64,000 nucleotides of DNA from Gammaproteobacteria bacterium (lineage in GTDB: Bacteria; Pseudomonadota; Gammaproteobacteria; Arenicellales; JAJDZL01): contig JAJEHQ010000024.1 in the NCBI GenBank assembly GCA_022823625.1, positions 62,001 through 126,000 on the forward strand, written 5' to 3'. Position numbers and translations under genes: made by a program. Position 1 is the stretch's first letter. The number at the start of each line of letters is the position of its first letter. Below are positions 35,092 to 44,634 of this stretch, one piece after another. The notes below the pieces were generated by a model. The model was given only the letters and a program-made list of their open reading frames with translations, was not told the origin of the DNA and ran no database searches.

Positions 35092-35814
35092 GTGCTCGCG
35101 AAAAGGTCGGTGCATCAACTGGCAAAAATGCTCACCACCTTGAATGTGGTGATCACCTGTATTTGCCTGCCTGCTGTGGTGAATGCGTCGACCTCGACTC
35201 CTCCTAGAGCACCGGGTTGGGGTGAGTTAGCCTATATACCGCCAGCACCGGGAACTTATGAGTTGCCAGTAATAAAACTTGCAACGGATGGAGAGGTGTT
35301 GACGAACGATAACTCTCCATCCAATTTATTTGATCTGATGTCGGGAAAAATTGTTTTTTTGAGTTTTGTCTTTACTCGCTGTACTGATGAAAATGGTTGT
35401 CCTCTTGCGAATGCTGTTCTCTACAAGGTGCAGGCTCGTCTGAACCAGAACCCTGACTTGGCGAACAAGGTTTCTCTGCTTACCGTGTCTTTTGACCCGG
35501 AATATGACACGCCGGAAGTACTTTCAGCGATGAAAAACTTTTACAGTGAGGGATCTGCGAGTTGGCAGTTTCTAACAACCCGCAACTTGGATGCATTACA
35601 GCCAATATTAAATGGTTATGGGCAATTCCCGGTGCGGGTTGATCAGCATAATACACACAACGAGGGAGTTGTCGAATACATTCATTTACTTCGCGTCTAT
35701 CTCATTGACTTTGAAAAGCGGATCCGTAACATTTACAGTGTCTCGTTTCTGCATCCTGACATTCTGATGAACGATCTGGAGACGCTACTGATGGAGTCTC
35801 GCACCAACCAGTAA
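35092..35814 (+). CDS. SCO1/SenC-family copper protein of the mtoX operon
   Basis: 240-residue exported thioredoxin-fold protein. The frame starts with GTG at 35092; ATG 35128 (MLTTLNVVITCICL) is a good alternative giving a cleaner signal peptide. The metal site is FTRCTDENGCPLA, a Cys-x5-Cys variant of the SCO CxxxC motif, with the conserved His in VEYIHLLRVYLID. SCO proteins deliver copper; in mtoX loci one is thought to metallate the oxidase. It lies 43 bp after mtoX and abuts the MauG-like gene with no gap. Confidence 0.87.
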   Translation: MLAKRSVHQLAKMLTTLNVVITCICLPAVVNASTSTPPRAPGWGELAYIPPAPGTYELPVIKLATDGEVLTNDNSPSNLFDLMSGKIVFLSFVFTRCTDENGCPLANAVLYKVQARLNQNPDLANKVSLLTVSFDPEYDTPEVLSAMKNFYSEGSASWQFLTTRNLDALQPILNGYGQFPVRVDQHNTHNEGVVEYIHLLRVYLIDFEKRIRNIYSVSFLHPDILMNDLETLLMESRTNQ

Positions 35815-37185
35815 GTGCCAATGTGGCGCAAGACACAAGTCTTTGGATTTGCAGCATTCGTCTGGCTGATCGTACTTTTTGTCGGCTTGGAGGTACCCGC
35901 ACAGACCAGTGGCACTCTGGAATCGGGTCAGCAGTTTGATGCCAGTCAGGCTTTTGGACCGGGTGATGTCAAAGAGGGATATGAGAGTGCTGACTACCAG
36001 ACACAGTCCCGTAGCCTGCTCAGTCGTCGAGGCCTCAAGCAGGATCTCATTCAAATCGTTGAAAATCCTCCGCTTGGGTTGCCAGCCGTAGCATTTCCAG
36101 CCGATAATCCCATCACTCGTGCCAAGATTGATTTGGGGCGTCTGTTATTTTTTGATCGCAGGCTGTCTATCAACAACACCGTATCTTGTGCAAACTGTCA
36201 CATTCCAGAGCAAGGATTCACAAATAACGAAATCAGCACCGCCGTTGGTGTCGAAGGTCGACTCGTCATTAGAAACGCACCGACACTCTATAACGTTGCC
36301 TATCTGCAGCACATTTTCCTGGATGGGCGCGAAATAAGTCTCGAAAATCAGGTTTGGCAACCAATCACCGCACGTAATGAAATGGCTGCACCTTCGATTG
36401 GTTATGTAATCAACAAAATCAAGCGGATAAGTGATTATGATGGACTATTTGAAGCGGCATTTGATGGTCGTTCCGCGGATATCGCGACGGTCGGATACGC
36501 GCTTGCCAGCTATCAACGTACCTTACTATCCGCAGATTCACCCTTTGACCGGTGGTATTTTGGCAGGAATGAGGATGCGGTCAACGAGTCTGTTAAGCGG
36601 GGATTCGCAGTATTTGCGGGTAAAGGGCAATGTTCAGTCTGTCACCAGATCAATGAGGATTACGCATTGTTCATTGATCATCAGTTTCACAACACTGGTC
36701 TCGGATACGCAGTGTCTACTGGTAAAAAAGATGCTCAAATAAAAAAATCTACCCGTGTTCAACTAGCGCCGGGTGTGTTTGTTGACATGCCGAACGAGAC
36801 AATTCAGTCGGTATCAAGGGTTGAAAGCTTCAATGATCTCGGACTATATCGAGTCACTGAAAATCCAGCGGATCGCTGGAAGTTTCGTACCCAGACGTTG
36901 CGCAACGTCGCACTCACCGCACCGTATATGCATAACGGTCAGTTCGCGACACTGAGAGAAGTGATTGACTTTTATGATCAAGGCGGAATTCCGAATGAAT
37001 TGCTGTCCCCATTTATCCGCCCACTCGGTTTGACTGAATCTGAAAAGATAGATCTTGAAAGATTTCTCGAATCGCTGACCGGTCAAAATGTCCCACAGAT
37101 CGTCGCTGACGCATTTGCTGCACAAATTGGAGAATTGAGTAAAGATGATCCCAATTGGGCGCACCAAAACACCTTGGGATTTTGA
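35815..37185 (+). CDS. MauG/di-haem cytochrome c peroxidase family protein
   Basis: 456-residue periplasmic protein with two c-type haem motifs, C125-ANC-H129 and C273-SVC-H277, and the MauG/CCP signatures LGRLLFFDRRLS, SCANCHIPEQGFT, RNAPTLYNVAY and FRTQTLRNVALTAPYMHNGQFATLREVIDFY. The start is GTG 35815, directly after the SCO stop, or ATG 35821; an N-terminal hydrophobic anchor/signal follows. In mtoX loci such proteins are proposed to build a tryptophan-derived or other protein cofactor, or to deal with H2O2. Cytochrome maturation (ccmI at the window start) would be needed. Confidence 0.88.
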   Translation: MPMWRKTQVFGFAAFVWLIVLFVGLEVPAQTSGTLESGQQFDASQAFGPGDVKEGYESADYQTQSRSLLSRRGLKQDLIQIVENPPLGLPAVAFPADNPITRAKIDLGRLLFFDRRLSINNTVSCANCHIPEQGFTNNEISTAVGVEGRLVIRNAPTLYNVAYLQHIFLDGREISLENQVWQPITARNEMAAPSIGYVINKIKRISDYDGLFEAAFDGRSADIATVGYALASYQRTLLSADSPFDRWYFGRNEDAVNESVKRGFAVFAGKGQCSVCHQINEDYALFIDHQFHNTGLGYAVSTGKKDAQIKKSTRVQLAPGVFVDMPNETIQSVSRVESFNDLGLYRVTENPADRWKFRTQTLRNVALTAPYMHNGQFATLREVIDFYDQGGIPNELLSPFIRPLGLTESEKIDLERFLESLTGQNVPQIVADAFAAQIGELSKDDPNWAHQNTLGF

Positions 37186-37217
37186 TGGTTGATTTATGTA
37201 GAAATTAAATGTAAAAG

Positions 37218-37233
37218 GTGCTAATATTAGCAC
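37218..37233. repeat. Perfect 16-bp palindrome
   Basis: GTGCTAATATTAGCAC is fully self-complementary and sits alone in the 195-bp gap after the MauG-like gene and before the YdcH-family gene. The size and symmetry suit a dimeric repressor site; it could also be chance in AT-rich DNA. Confidence 0.4.
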
Positions 37234-37380
37234 TAACATGACAGAACTGAGTGCGCAAACACGTATTGCATTCTCTAGGTGATTAATCTTGAGAATTTAG
37301 AGATGATGCAATGCGTTTTTTATGTGCCTCTCTCCATCCCGCTTCAATCATCCAAAAGTAATTTTTCTGGACTCAAACTT

Positions 37381-37587
37381 ATGCAAGAGAATCATACTGA
37401 GGAACTTCAATCAAGGATAGAAAAACTAAAAACAGAACATCGGGATCTTGATGACGTACTGAAACGTCTAGCTGTTGACCCCAGTTCGGACGAGTTGCAA
37501 ATTCGCCGCCTGAAAAAACGTAAACTACAGCTCAAAGATTCCATAGTAATGCTGGAAAACCAGGCATTGCCAGATTTAACAGCCTGA
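37381..37587 (+). CDS. YdcH/DUF465-family small protein
   Basis: 68 residues, starting at the ATG 37381 (MQENHTEELQSRIEKLKTEH). The family pattern is complete: EHRDLDDVLKRL, then the basic RRLKKRKLQLKDSI, then LENQALPD. These are helical coiled-coil proteins of unknown function, common in proteobacteria. The frame extends 34 codons further upstream, but that part is not conserved in type. No operon partner. Confidence 0.82.
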   Translation: MQENHTEELQSRIEKLKTEHRDLDDVLKRLAVDPSSDELQIRRLKKRKLQLKDSIVMLENQALPDLTA

Positions 37588-37608
37588 GCTGTATCCCGAA
37601 AAATGGTT

Positions 37609-37632
37609 GGATTGCCCGCTAGGAGGCAATCC
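37609..37632. terminator. Hairpin between convergent ydcH-like and ahcY genes
   Basis: GGATTGCC (37609-37616) pairs with GGCAATCC (37625-37632), 8-base loop, followed by TTTG on the plus strand. The T-run is short, so it is a weak terminator; the position 22 bases past the plus-strand stop and five bases past the end of ahcY fits bidirectional use. Confidence 0.5.
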
Positions 37633-37637
37633 TTTGA

Positions 37638-38948
37638 TCAGTACCGGTAGTAGTCCGGTTTGTATGGACCTTCTACCGGTACACCTATGTATTTTGCCTG
37701 CTCTTTTGTCAGCTTGGTCAGTTTAGCGCCAACTTTGTCCAGGTGCAGCTGTGCGACTTCTTCGTCCAGGAATTTTGGTAGAACGTAGACATTGGTTTCG
37801 TATTTATCCGCGTTTTTCCATAACTCGATCTGTGCCAACACCTGGTTAGTAAACGAATTCGACATCACAAAACTCGGATGTCCGGTTGCACATCCCAAAT
37901 TAACTAGCCGTCCTTCAGCAAGCAGAATTAACCGCTTTCCATCCGGGAATATGATGTGATCGACTTGTGGTTTGATATTTTCCCAATCCAGTTTTTTCAA
38001 CGATTCCACATCAATTTCGCCGTCAAAGTGACCAATATTACAGATGATGGCCTGATCTTTCATGGCTTTCATGTGGTCCATTGTGATGACATGCCAGTTG
38101 CCGGTTGCAGTGACAAAAATATCTGCGATCGGTGCGGCTTCTTCCATCGTTACAACACGATAGCCTTCCATTGATGCCTGGAGTGCACAGATCGGGTCGA
38201 TTTCGGTAATCAGTACATTGGCACCTTGGCCTCGCAGCGACTGAGCACACCCTTTACCAACATCACCGTATCCACAGACGACCGCAACCTTGCCGGCTAT
38301 CATGACATCGGTTGCGCGCTTGATGCCATCCAAAAGAGATTCCCGGCAACCATAGAGATTATCAAATTTACTCTTGGTGACTGAATCATTGACGTTAAAA
38401 GCGGGGCAGAGTAATGTGCCTTGAGCCATCATTTCGTAAAGACGATGAACTCCGGTGGTTGTTTCTTCCGTTAGTCCGCGGATGTCATTCATCAGTTCTG
38501 GATGTTTTTCATGCAAAATCAGAGTCAAGTCGCCACCGTCATCAAGCAGCATGTTAGGTCGCCAGTTGTCCGGACCAAAAATTGTCTGATCTATGCACCA
38601 CCAGTACTCTTCTTCTGTTTCGCCCTTCCAGGCAAAAACTGGCGTTCCAGTTGCTGCGATAGCTGCTGCTGCGTGATCCTGAGTGGAAAATATGTTGCAA
38701 GATGACCACCTGACTTCGGCTCCAAGTTCTTGGAGCGTTTCAATGAGTACTGCAGTTTGAATAGTCATGTGCAGGCAACCAGCGATTCGAGCGCCTGTAA
38801 GCGGTTTTTCATTTGCGTATTTGCTTCGCAGTGCCATAAGGCCTGGCATTTCAGTTTCAGCGATCGCAATCTCCTTGCGTCCCCAACTAGCTAATTCAAA
38901 GTCAGCGACCTTATAGTCCTGAGTTACAGATTTCAATGCTGTTGGCAT
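37638..38948 (-). CDS. ahcY: S-adenosylhomocysteine hydrolase
   Basis: 436-residue cytosolic enzyme splitting S-adenosylhomocysteine into adenosine and homocysteine. NAD-binding [20 protein letters not shown], the substrate segment [22 protein letters not shown] (with the catalytic Lys and Asp), [13 protein letters not shown] and the C-terminal KPDYYRY are all present. Together with metK 45 bp upstream on the same strand it forms a methyl-cycle operon metK-ahcY. No S-adenosylhomocysteine riboswitch pattern was found in the short gap between them. Confidence 0.97.
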   Translation of the reverse strand: MPTALKSVTQDYKVADFELASWGRKEIAIAETEMPGLMALRSKYANEKPLTGARIAGCLHMTIQTAVLIETLQELGAEVRWSSCNIFSTQDHAAAAIAATGTPVFAWKGETEEEYWWCIDQTIFGPDNWRPNMLLDDGGDLTLILHEKHPELMNDIRGLTEETTTGVHRLYEMMAQGTLLCPAFNVNDSVTKSKFDNLYGCRESLLDGIKRATDVMIAGKVAVVCGYGDVGKGCAQSLRGQGANVLITEIDPICALQASMEGYRVVTMEEAAPIADIFVTATGNWHVITMDHMKAMKDQAIICNIGHFDGEIDVESLKKLDWENIKPQVDHIIFPDGKRLILLAEGRLVNLGCATGHPSFVMSNSFTNQVLAQIELWKNADKYETNVYVLPKFLDEEVAQLHLDKVGAKLTKLTKEQAKYIGVPVEGPYKPDYYRY

Positions 38949-38993
38949 CGTTTCTTTCCTTTTGATTTACTTTTAAATTTGTAGTCGTTTACC

Positions 38994-40193
38994 TTAACTG
39001 GCAGCTTGCAGCAGTTCATCAACCTTGTTTGTATGCTCCCATGTGAATTCTTCTTCGGTTCGTCCGAAGTGCCCGTAAACTGCGGTCTGCTTGTATATTG
39101 GTCGTAGCAGATCAAGCTGATTGATGATGCTCTTCGGCTGTAAGTCGAAAACCTCGTCGATGATCTGAGCGAGTCGACTATCGTCCAGCCCTGACTTGGC
39201 TGTGCCAAAACTGTTAACCATCATTGATACTGGCTTTGCTACACCAATCGCATAAGCGATTTGAATCTCACAGCGTTCGACCAATCCGGCTTTAACCAAA
39301 TTCTTGGCCACATGCCGTGCAGCGTAGGCTGCTGAACGGTCGACCTTAGATGGATCTTTTCCTGAAAATGCACCACCACCATGTCGAGCCATTCCACCGT
39401 AGGTGTCGACAATAATTTTGCGTCCGGTCAATCCACAGTCAGCTTTCGGACCGCCTTCAATGAACTTGCCTGTCGGATTGATCAGGATACTTTCGCTTGC
39501 AGAGGGCATCCAGTCGTCTGGCACTATGGGTCGGATAATATGTTCGACCACACCTTCACGAATAGTGTCGCGATCAACTGAATCGCTGTGCTGGGTCGAG
39601 AGAACAATTTTGTCTACTGAAACGGCTTTACCGTTTGCATAAATGACACTGACCTGTGCCTTTGCATCGGGACCTAGCCAGTCGAGCGCGCCGCTTTTCC
39701 GAACCTGCGACTGCTGCTGTACCAATCGATGTGATAATGTGATTGGCAGTGGCATGAGCACGTCAGTTTCGTTACACGCATAGCCGAACATTAGCCCTTG
39801 GTCACCTGCCCCCTGTTCCTTGTCTTCACCTTCACCTTCGTTAACCCCTTGCGCGATGTCAGGTGACTGCTCGTTTAACAGGTTGGTGATGTTTACGGTT
39901 TTCCAGTCAAAGCCCAGGGCGTCACTGTCATATCCAATATCCCTGATGGTATCCCTTACGATTTGCTCATAGTCAATATCTTTGGCTTGGCTTCCGATTT
40001 CGCCGGCGAGAATCACGTGGTGAACTGGAGTGTTGTCACGGGTGGTTGATTTGACCAGAGTTTCGCATCCGGCGCGGCTGTTGCGGTCCTCAGATATCAA
40101 TGCATCCAGGATGGCATCAGAAATCTGATCACACATCTTGTCAGGATGCCCCTCTGACACAGATTCAGAAGTAAAAATATAACGATCGGGCAT
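38994..40193 (-). CDS. metK: S-adenosylmethionine synthetase
   Basis: 399-residue enzyme making SAM from methionine and ATP. N-terminal [63 protein letters not shown], the ATP loop [21 protein letters not shown] and [22 protein letters not shown] are canonical. It is the first gene of metK-ahcY. The ATG at 40193 is the clear start. Confidence 0.97.
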   Translation of the reverse strand: MPDRYIFTSESVSEGHPDKMCDQISDAILDALISEDRNSRAGCETLVKSTTRDNTPVHHVILAGEIGSQAKDIDYEQIVRDTIRDIGYDSDALGFDWKTVNITNLLNEQSPDIAQGVNEGEGEDKEQGAGDQGLMFGYACNETDVLMPLPITLSHRLVQQQSQVRKSGALDWLGPDAKAQVSVIYANGKAVSVDKIVLSTQHSDSVDRDTIREGVVEHIIRPIVPDDWMPSASESILINPTGKFIEGGPKADCGLTGRKIIVDTYGGMARHGGGAFSGKDPSKVDRSAAYAARHVAKNLVKAGLVERCEIQIAYAIGVAKPVSMMVNSFGTAKSGLDDSRLAQIIDEVFDLQPKSIINQLDLLRPIYKQTAVYGHFGRTEEEFTWEHTNKVDELLQAAS

Positions 40194-40528
40194 TGAACCT
40201 AATCCTTTAGAAGTGCTGATAATGAATGGACTGAGTGAAATCTTGCGTTATTTTACCAATTTGTTCGACTTCTGTGAGTCAACGGATCGTAGTCGTTGAA
40301 GTGTTAGTCGCGGCTTCAAGTTTTCGTTAAACCTTCTTCATAGTGCAGAAAAAGAGATGGGTATGTTAAGTTGAACTGGAGGGCTCGCACACATGCGATC
40401 AACATGTTTTTGGTGCAAAACCCTCAAAGTTCTAGTAAGTTCACAATCCAGTTGTCATCGACTTCATAAATCGTAGTTGTTTGGTATTATGTACAGAAAT
40501 TATGTATATGTAAGTCATTGAGAAGACA
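40194..40528. other. 335-bp divergent intergenic region, metK leader
   Basis: Carries the promoter side of metK (minus strand) and of the antitoxin gene (plus strand). A TTGACT and a TAAAAT are visible on the minus strand near 40277 and 40250, but their spacing is too long for a good sigma-70 promoter. I found no SAM or SAH riboswitch core. No gene seen. Confidence 0.4.
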
Positions 40529-40771
40529 GTGGTGAAAACGATTACTGCAACAGAATTCAAAGCTAAATGCCTCAGGGTAATTGGGCAGATGGTAAAGGAC
40601 CGTGAACCAATTACAATTACAAAACATGGTCGGCCAGTAGCGATATTGGCACCTCTGCCACAAGCGCATGAAACAGCGTCAATCGTTGGCGCGATGCCGG
40701 GTTCGGTACTCGCTTACAGTGAACCGTTTGAGCCCGTTGCCGATCCTTCCGACTGGACTGCATCCCGTTGA
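40529..40771 (+). CDS. Phd/YefM-type antitoxin
   Basis: 80-residue protein with the Phd/YefM DNA-binding fold: ITATEFKAKCLRVIGQMVKDREPITITKHGRPVAIL, then a less conserved toxin-binding tail. The GTG start (GTGGTGAAAACG) follows an AGAAG-type weak Shine-Dalgarno. It is the antitoxin of a type II pair, but the toxin frame overlapping its stop is broken by an early nonsense codon. It may survive as a repressor or an anti-addiction relic. Confidence 0.82.
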   Translation: MVKTITATEFKAKCLRVIGQMVKDREPITITKHGRPVAILAPLPQAHETASIVGAMPGSVLAYSEPFEPVADPSDWTASR

Positions 40772-40908
40772 TCATTCTTGATACGCATGTTTTGATTTAG
40801 GGCATTTCCGATGAAGCTCAGTTGGGACAATCTGTTCGACAGGAAATTGATCCTCTGCGGACCGGAATCAATTGTAAAAACAATCGATTTAATGGATTTT
40901 TCAGATAG
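40768..40908 (+). pseudogene. Truncated PIN-domain toxin remnant
   Basis: Overlapping the antitoxin stop, the plus strand reads LIILDTHVLI, a TAG (40798-40800), then GISDEAQLGQSVRQEIDPL and on to TAG 40906. The DTHVLIW start of VapC-like PIN toxins is recognisable, and the TAG replaces the Trp codon (TGG). About 40 codons remain of the usual 125-130, so the nuclease core is gone. Confidence 0.75.
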
Positions 40909-41021
40909 TAGACAACTTTCCCAACTGACCTGTCTCGCACCATTCACTTCTTGATTGTTTGTGGTCTGTATGGTGCAGATCGCGGATTACGCACCCAACG
41001 GAAAGGGTTAATGAATTCCGT

Positions 41022-41984
41022 CTACTGCATCAGTTGCAGAAGAAATTCGCCAGTCGCCCATGCTTCATTGGCGATGGCACCATGAATTGGCAGTTCGCCA
41101 TCTTCAGTTTGAGCATTTTCATCCGCACCGTACTGGATGAGTAGCTTCGCCACTTCAAGTGAATCATGCCATGCCGCCAGATGTAGCGGGGTGATGTCAT
41201 TCACGCTTTTGGCGTTTACATCTGCTCCACCATTGATTAACTCCAATGTGACATTTGTCGTATTGCCGATAGCAGCCCAATGCAGAGGTGTTGCATCAAA
41301 TTTTGCAGTTGCATCGACATCAGCTCCACTGTCAATCAGTATTTTCGCCAAGTGGAGTGCATCTTTTGACACGGTCCAATGTAGCGGTGTCGCACCATCC
41401 TTTTCTTTCGCATTGATGTCAGCATCACTGTGAATCAGTACGAGCATGACTTCTACAGAACCGGCATAAACTGCGAGATGGAGCGGGGTAACTCCGGAGA
41501 CGGTTTTGGCATTCGTGTTAGCATTCAGACGGACAAACTCTTGCGCCGCGGACATCGAGTTGCTCCAGGCTGCCCAGTGAAGTGGTGTGTATCCTAGACT
41601 TGCATATGTCGCTTCATCATCTACCAGCGGGGTCTGCCATCGATTTCGCGCTTTTCGAATCCCAATCGCGACTTCATCAGTGAATCGAACTTCATCAGAT
41701 TTGGTTCTGATGTCAATCGGGAGTCCCAGAGTCGCAAGCTGCTGGATGAGTTGAGGCAGATTAAGGGTAGCCGCCCAGTGCATGTCAGTCCAGCCGTTTT
41801 CATCAGCGAATTCAACTATAGGACAGCGACCCACAAAATCGAAAAACGTTTCAATTTCCTCTATAGGCAGACCTTCTGCTTCAACTGTATTTAGACAAAT
41901 TGACGAGTTATTCTGGGAATCAGCATGGATTAGGGGTGAGATCAGCAGTGTAAGAATGATCAAACACTTTTTCAGTTCCCGCAT
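41022..41984 (-). CDS. Exported ankyrin-repeat protein
   Basis: About 320 residues from the ATG 41984 (MRELKKCLIILTLLISPLIHA, a signal peptide); a start at 42005 is possible. After an N-terminal segment with a Cys pair, about seven ankyrin repeats follow: GWTDMHWAATLN, GYTPLHWAAWSN, GVTPLHLAVYAG, GATPLHWTVSKD, DATPLHWAAIGN, DITPLHLAAWHD and a final GELPIHGAIANE. Spacing is 32-33 residues in the C-terminal six. A periplasmic protein-protein interaction scaffold is likely; the partner is unknown. It lies downstream of the ntrC operon on the same strand with an 84-bp gap. Confidence 0.83.
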   Translation of the reverse strand: MRELKKCLIILTLLISPLIHADSQNNSSICLNTVEAEGLPIEEIETFFDFVGRCPIVEFADENGWTDMHWAATLNLPQLIQQLATLGLPIDIRTKSDEVRFTDEVAIGIRKARNRWQTPLVDDEATYASLGYTPLHWAAWSNSMSAAQEFVRLNANTNAKTVSGVTPLHLAVYAGSVEVMLVLIHSDADINAKEKDGATPLHWTVSKDALHLAKILIDSGADVDATAKFDATPLHWAAIGNTTNVTLELINGGADVNAKSVNDITPLHLAAWHDSLEVAKLLIQYGADENAQTEDGELPIHGAIANEAWATGEFLLQLMQ

Positions 41985-42068
41985 TGGATTTTTTTCCAGC
42001 TTCATATTTAACAAAGATGAATCGTGGCGGCAACGCAATAAAATTTGACACCTTGTAAAAGTGTAGAG

Positions 42069-43463
42069 TTACAGTTCTTTGCTCTTTCGAGCTATTGTGT
42101 TTCTACCCCAGCCCAGAATTTCAGCAGCTTTCTGTTTGGAGCCATCGGTATATTCCAGCACTGTTCGTAACATCGCCCGCTCAACAAACTCCCTGAGTTC
42201 TCCCTCTTTAATTTCAGAGGATTGATTCAAAACCTGTTTGATTGCACCCTGCAACACTGTTTCGGGATTGAGCGGCATTTCGTCGATTGGTTCAAAGCGG
42301 CCAAATACCTGAGGTAAGTCATTCAGCAGCACAGTTTGCGCTGGAACCATAGCGGTGACTGATCGACAAAAATTCTCAATTTCCCGGACGTTGCCTGGCC
42401 AACCATAGCTTTCAAGGTAATGTGTAACATCATCCGACAGCAATTTTTGTTTGGTGTTCAATTGCGCAGCGGACTGCTTCAGGAAGTGCTCCAGCAATTC
42501 AGGAACATCCTCGCGTCTCGAACGAATTGGTGTGAGAGCGATTCGCACAACATTCAGACGGTGATACAAGTCCGTTCGAAATTTGTTCTGCTTGACCAGT
42601 GCTTCCAGGTCCTGATTGGTTGCAGCGATTATTCGAACGTCAACGGTTACCTCAGAGGTGCCACCAACCCGATAGAACTTGTTCTCAGACATGACTCTGA
42701 GCAGGCGACTTTGCAATTCATGAGGCATGTCGCCAATTTCATCCAGAAACAACGTGCCTCGATTTGCCTGTTCAAAGCGGCCAACACGTCGTTGATTGGC
42801 TCCGGTAAATGCTCCTTTCTCATGTCCGAAGAGTTCAGATTCCAACAAATCGGCCGGAATTGCAGCAGCGTTAATCGCAATAAATACCTGATCACGCCGA
42901 ATGCTGTTTTCGTATAAAGCCCGTGCAACCAGTTCCTTGCCGGTTCCAGATTCACCAGTAATCAACACATTGAGATCAGAGTTTGACAATCGACCGATCG
43001 CTCGGAACAAGTCCTGCATTGCGGTAGATTTGCCGATCATCTGAGTCGCTTGAGGATTATTGGATGGTATGGTTGGGGAAATGCCGTTTGACTCTGTCAG
43101 TACCCGCTGAACCAGTGAAACAGCTTCATCAATGTCGAAGGGCTTTGCAAGATACTCCCTGGCTCCTCGCTGAAATGAATTTACAGTCGTGTCTAGATCG
43201 GAGTAGGCGGTCATAACAACCACCGGCAAATCAGGTCTAACTTTGTGAACTGATTCCAGAAGATCAAGTCCACTACTGCCTGCCATGCGAATGTCCGTAA
43301 CAATTGCCGTTGGTTGCTCGCGATTAAACATCTCAAGTGCATCGTCAGCATCACTGAACTGTCGGATGTTGAGCCCAGCCTGTTTAAGTGCTTGTGCGAG
43401 TACCCACCGTATTGACTCATCGTCGTCGACAATCCAGACGCTAGATTGATTTGCCTGTACCAT
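42069..43463 (-). CDS. glnG: Nitrogen regulation response regulator NtrC
   Basis: 464 residues; I use the ATG 43463 (MVQANQSSVWIVDDDESIRWVL), because the longer frame overlaps ntrB. Receiver domain residues 1-125 (acidic triad DDD, phospho-Asp in IVTDIRMAG, Lys in LAKPF). AAA+ sigma-54 activation domain: GESGTGKELVARAL (Walker A), ELFGHEKGAFTGA (sigma-54 contact loop), GTLFLDEIGDMP (Walker B). C-terminal Fis-type helix-turn-helix ending KQKAAEILGWGRNTIARKSKEL. It activates nitrogen-starvation promoters; candidate sites are visible before glnA. It starts 16 bp after ntrB. Confidence 0.95.
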   Translation of the reverse strand: MVQANQSSVWIVDDDESIRWVLAQALKQAGLNIRQFSDADDALEMFNREQPTAIVTDIRMAGSSGLDLLESVHKVRPDLPVVVMTAYSDLDTTVNSFQRGAREYLAKPFDIDEAVSLVQRVLTESNGISPTIPSNNPQATQMIGKSTAMQDLFRAIGRLSNSDLNVLITGESGTGKELVARALYENSIRRDQVFIAINAAAIPADLLESELFGHEKGAFTGANQRRVGRFEQANRGTLFLDEIGDMPHELQSRLLRVMSENKFYRVGGTSEVTVDVRIIAATNQDLEALVKQNKFRTDLYHRLNVVRIALTPIRSRREDVPELLEHFLKQSAAQLNTKQKLLSDDVTHYLESYGWPGNVREIENFCRSVTAMVPAQTVLLNDLPQVFGRFEPIDEMPLNPETVLQGAIKQVLNQSSEIKEGELREFVERAMLRTVLEYTDGSKQKAAEILGWGRNTIARKSKEL

Positions 43464-43479
43464 GGTTTGTATTATCGAT

Positions 43480-44592
43480 TTATGAGTTGCATCTGCTTGA
43501 GCCAGCAAACTTAAGGAGAGTGGTAAACACGGTTCGATCGGGTCGGCTCTCGCAACTGACCTTACCTCCATGGCGAGTAATGATATGGTGAACGATTGAT
43601 AACCCAAGCCCTTCTCCCCTTGGATTGCCGGAAATCATCGGGTAAAAAACCTGATCAATGAGATCGAGAGGGATGCCGCAACCATTGTCTTCAACATCAA
43701 TTCTAGCAACACTCATATGCCGCTCCTTTCCCAGCGTTACCTGTCGCTCAACGCGCGATCGTAACTTGATCAAACCCGAGTTTCCGCATGCTTCGACTGC
43801 ATTAAGCATCATGTTCATAAATGCCTGAATCAGTTGTTCACGGTCTCCAATTACCAGCGGAAGGCTGGGATCGTAATCCTGTTCAATTCTGATACTACCC
43901 GAAACTTCAACCAGAGTCAGGTGGCGTACATGTTCCAGAACTTCGTGGATGTTGATGTTCTCGAACTGCATGGGTGTGTGCGTGTGAGACATGCTGTCAA
44001 CCAGCCCGCACAGCCGATCCGTTTCTCGAACAATGATGTCTGTGTACACTTTGAGTTTGGATTGATTCCCGAGTTCGCGCTCAAGCAGCTGTGCTGCTCC
44101 TCGTAATCCACCCAATGGGTTTTTAATTTCGTGGCCGATCGCACGAATAACAGCAATGTTAGCGTGTTGCCCAATCTCCATGGAGTCTTCTTCAGTTTGA
44201 TGCACAGCCCGGTTGATTTCGTTAATTTCCAGAATCAGGTTATTCAAACCCTCGGTTTTTATCGGGCTAATGATGCAGTCTACCAATTTGGCCTGGTGAC
44301 TGGATGACAATATTTCAGTACGACGCAGTGTAGTCGCTTGTGAGGTTGCGAGGCATTTTCCAATAATCGTTTCAATGCTTTCAAGATTAAGAAAGTTAAG
44401 GACACTCTCGCCTTTTGCCTGCGATTCACTGAATTCAAACAGAGATTGAGCAGCAGGGTTGGTGTACTGGATGATCAGGTCTGAACTGCAGTAAATGATC
44501 GCGGTATTCAGTTCCTGAAGCAGATGTGAAAGTCCTTTCGGTTCATCACCGTAGAAAGGACTATTTGATTGAATGGAAATCTCTGCCGCCAC
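43480..44592 (-). CDS. glnL: Nitrogen regulation sensor kinase NtrB
   Basis: 370-residue cytosolic histidine kinase/phosphatase partner of NtrC. PAS domain, residues about 20-130 (LLQELNTAIIYCSSDLIIQYTNPAA). The phospho-His H-box IGHEIKNPLGGLRGAAQLLERELG lies at about 152-175. The ATPase domain has the N-box AFMNMMLNAVEACGN, DNGCGIPLDL and the G-box GNPRGEGLGLSIVHHIITRHGG. No membrane segment. Order glnA-ntrB-ntrC on one strand is the classic arrangement, with a 180-bp gap after glnA that contains two inverted repeats. Confidence 0.95.
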   Translation of the reverse strand: MAAEISIQSNSPFYGDEPKGLSHLLQELNTAIIYCSSDLIIQYTNPAAQSLFEFSESQAKGESVLNFLNLESIETIIGKCLATSQATTLRRTEILSSSHQAKLVDCIISPIKTEGLNNLILEINEINRAVHQTEEDSMEIGQHANIAVIRAIGHEIKNPLGGLRGAAQLLERELGNQSKLKVYTDIIVRETDRLCGLVDSMSHTHTPMQFENINIHEVLEHVRHLTLVEVSGSIRIEQDYDPSLPLVIGDREQLIQAFMNMMLNAVEACGNSGLIKLRSRVERQVTLGKERHMSVARIDVEDNGCGIPLDLIDQVFYPMISGNPRGEGLGLSIVHHIITRHGGKVSCESRPDRTVFTTLLKFAGSSRCNS

Positions 44593-44634
44593 TAGTGGAC
44601 ACGTGGGCTAAAGAGATAAACGAACTTCCTGGAA

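Noticed and set aside
38949-40528. SAH or SAM riboswitch upstream of ahcY or metK
   Set aside because: The metK-ahcY gap is 45 bp and the 335-bp metK leader shows none of the conserved riboswitch core sequences that I could identify.
43464-43607. 48-residue N-terminal extension of NtrC
   Set aside because: It would overlap the ntrB 3' end and has no NtrC similarity; the receiver domain begins just after the ATG at 43463.
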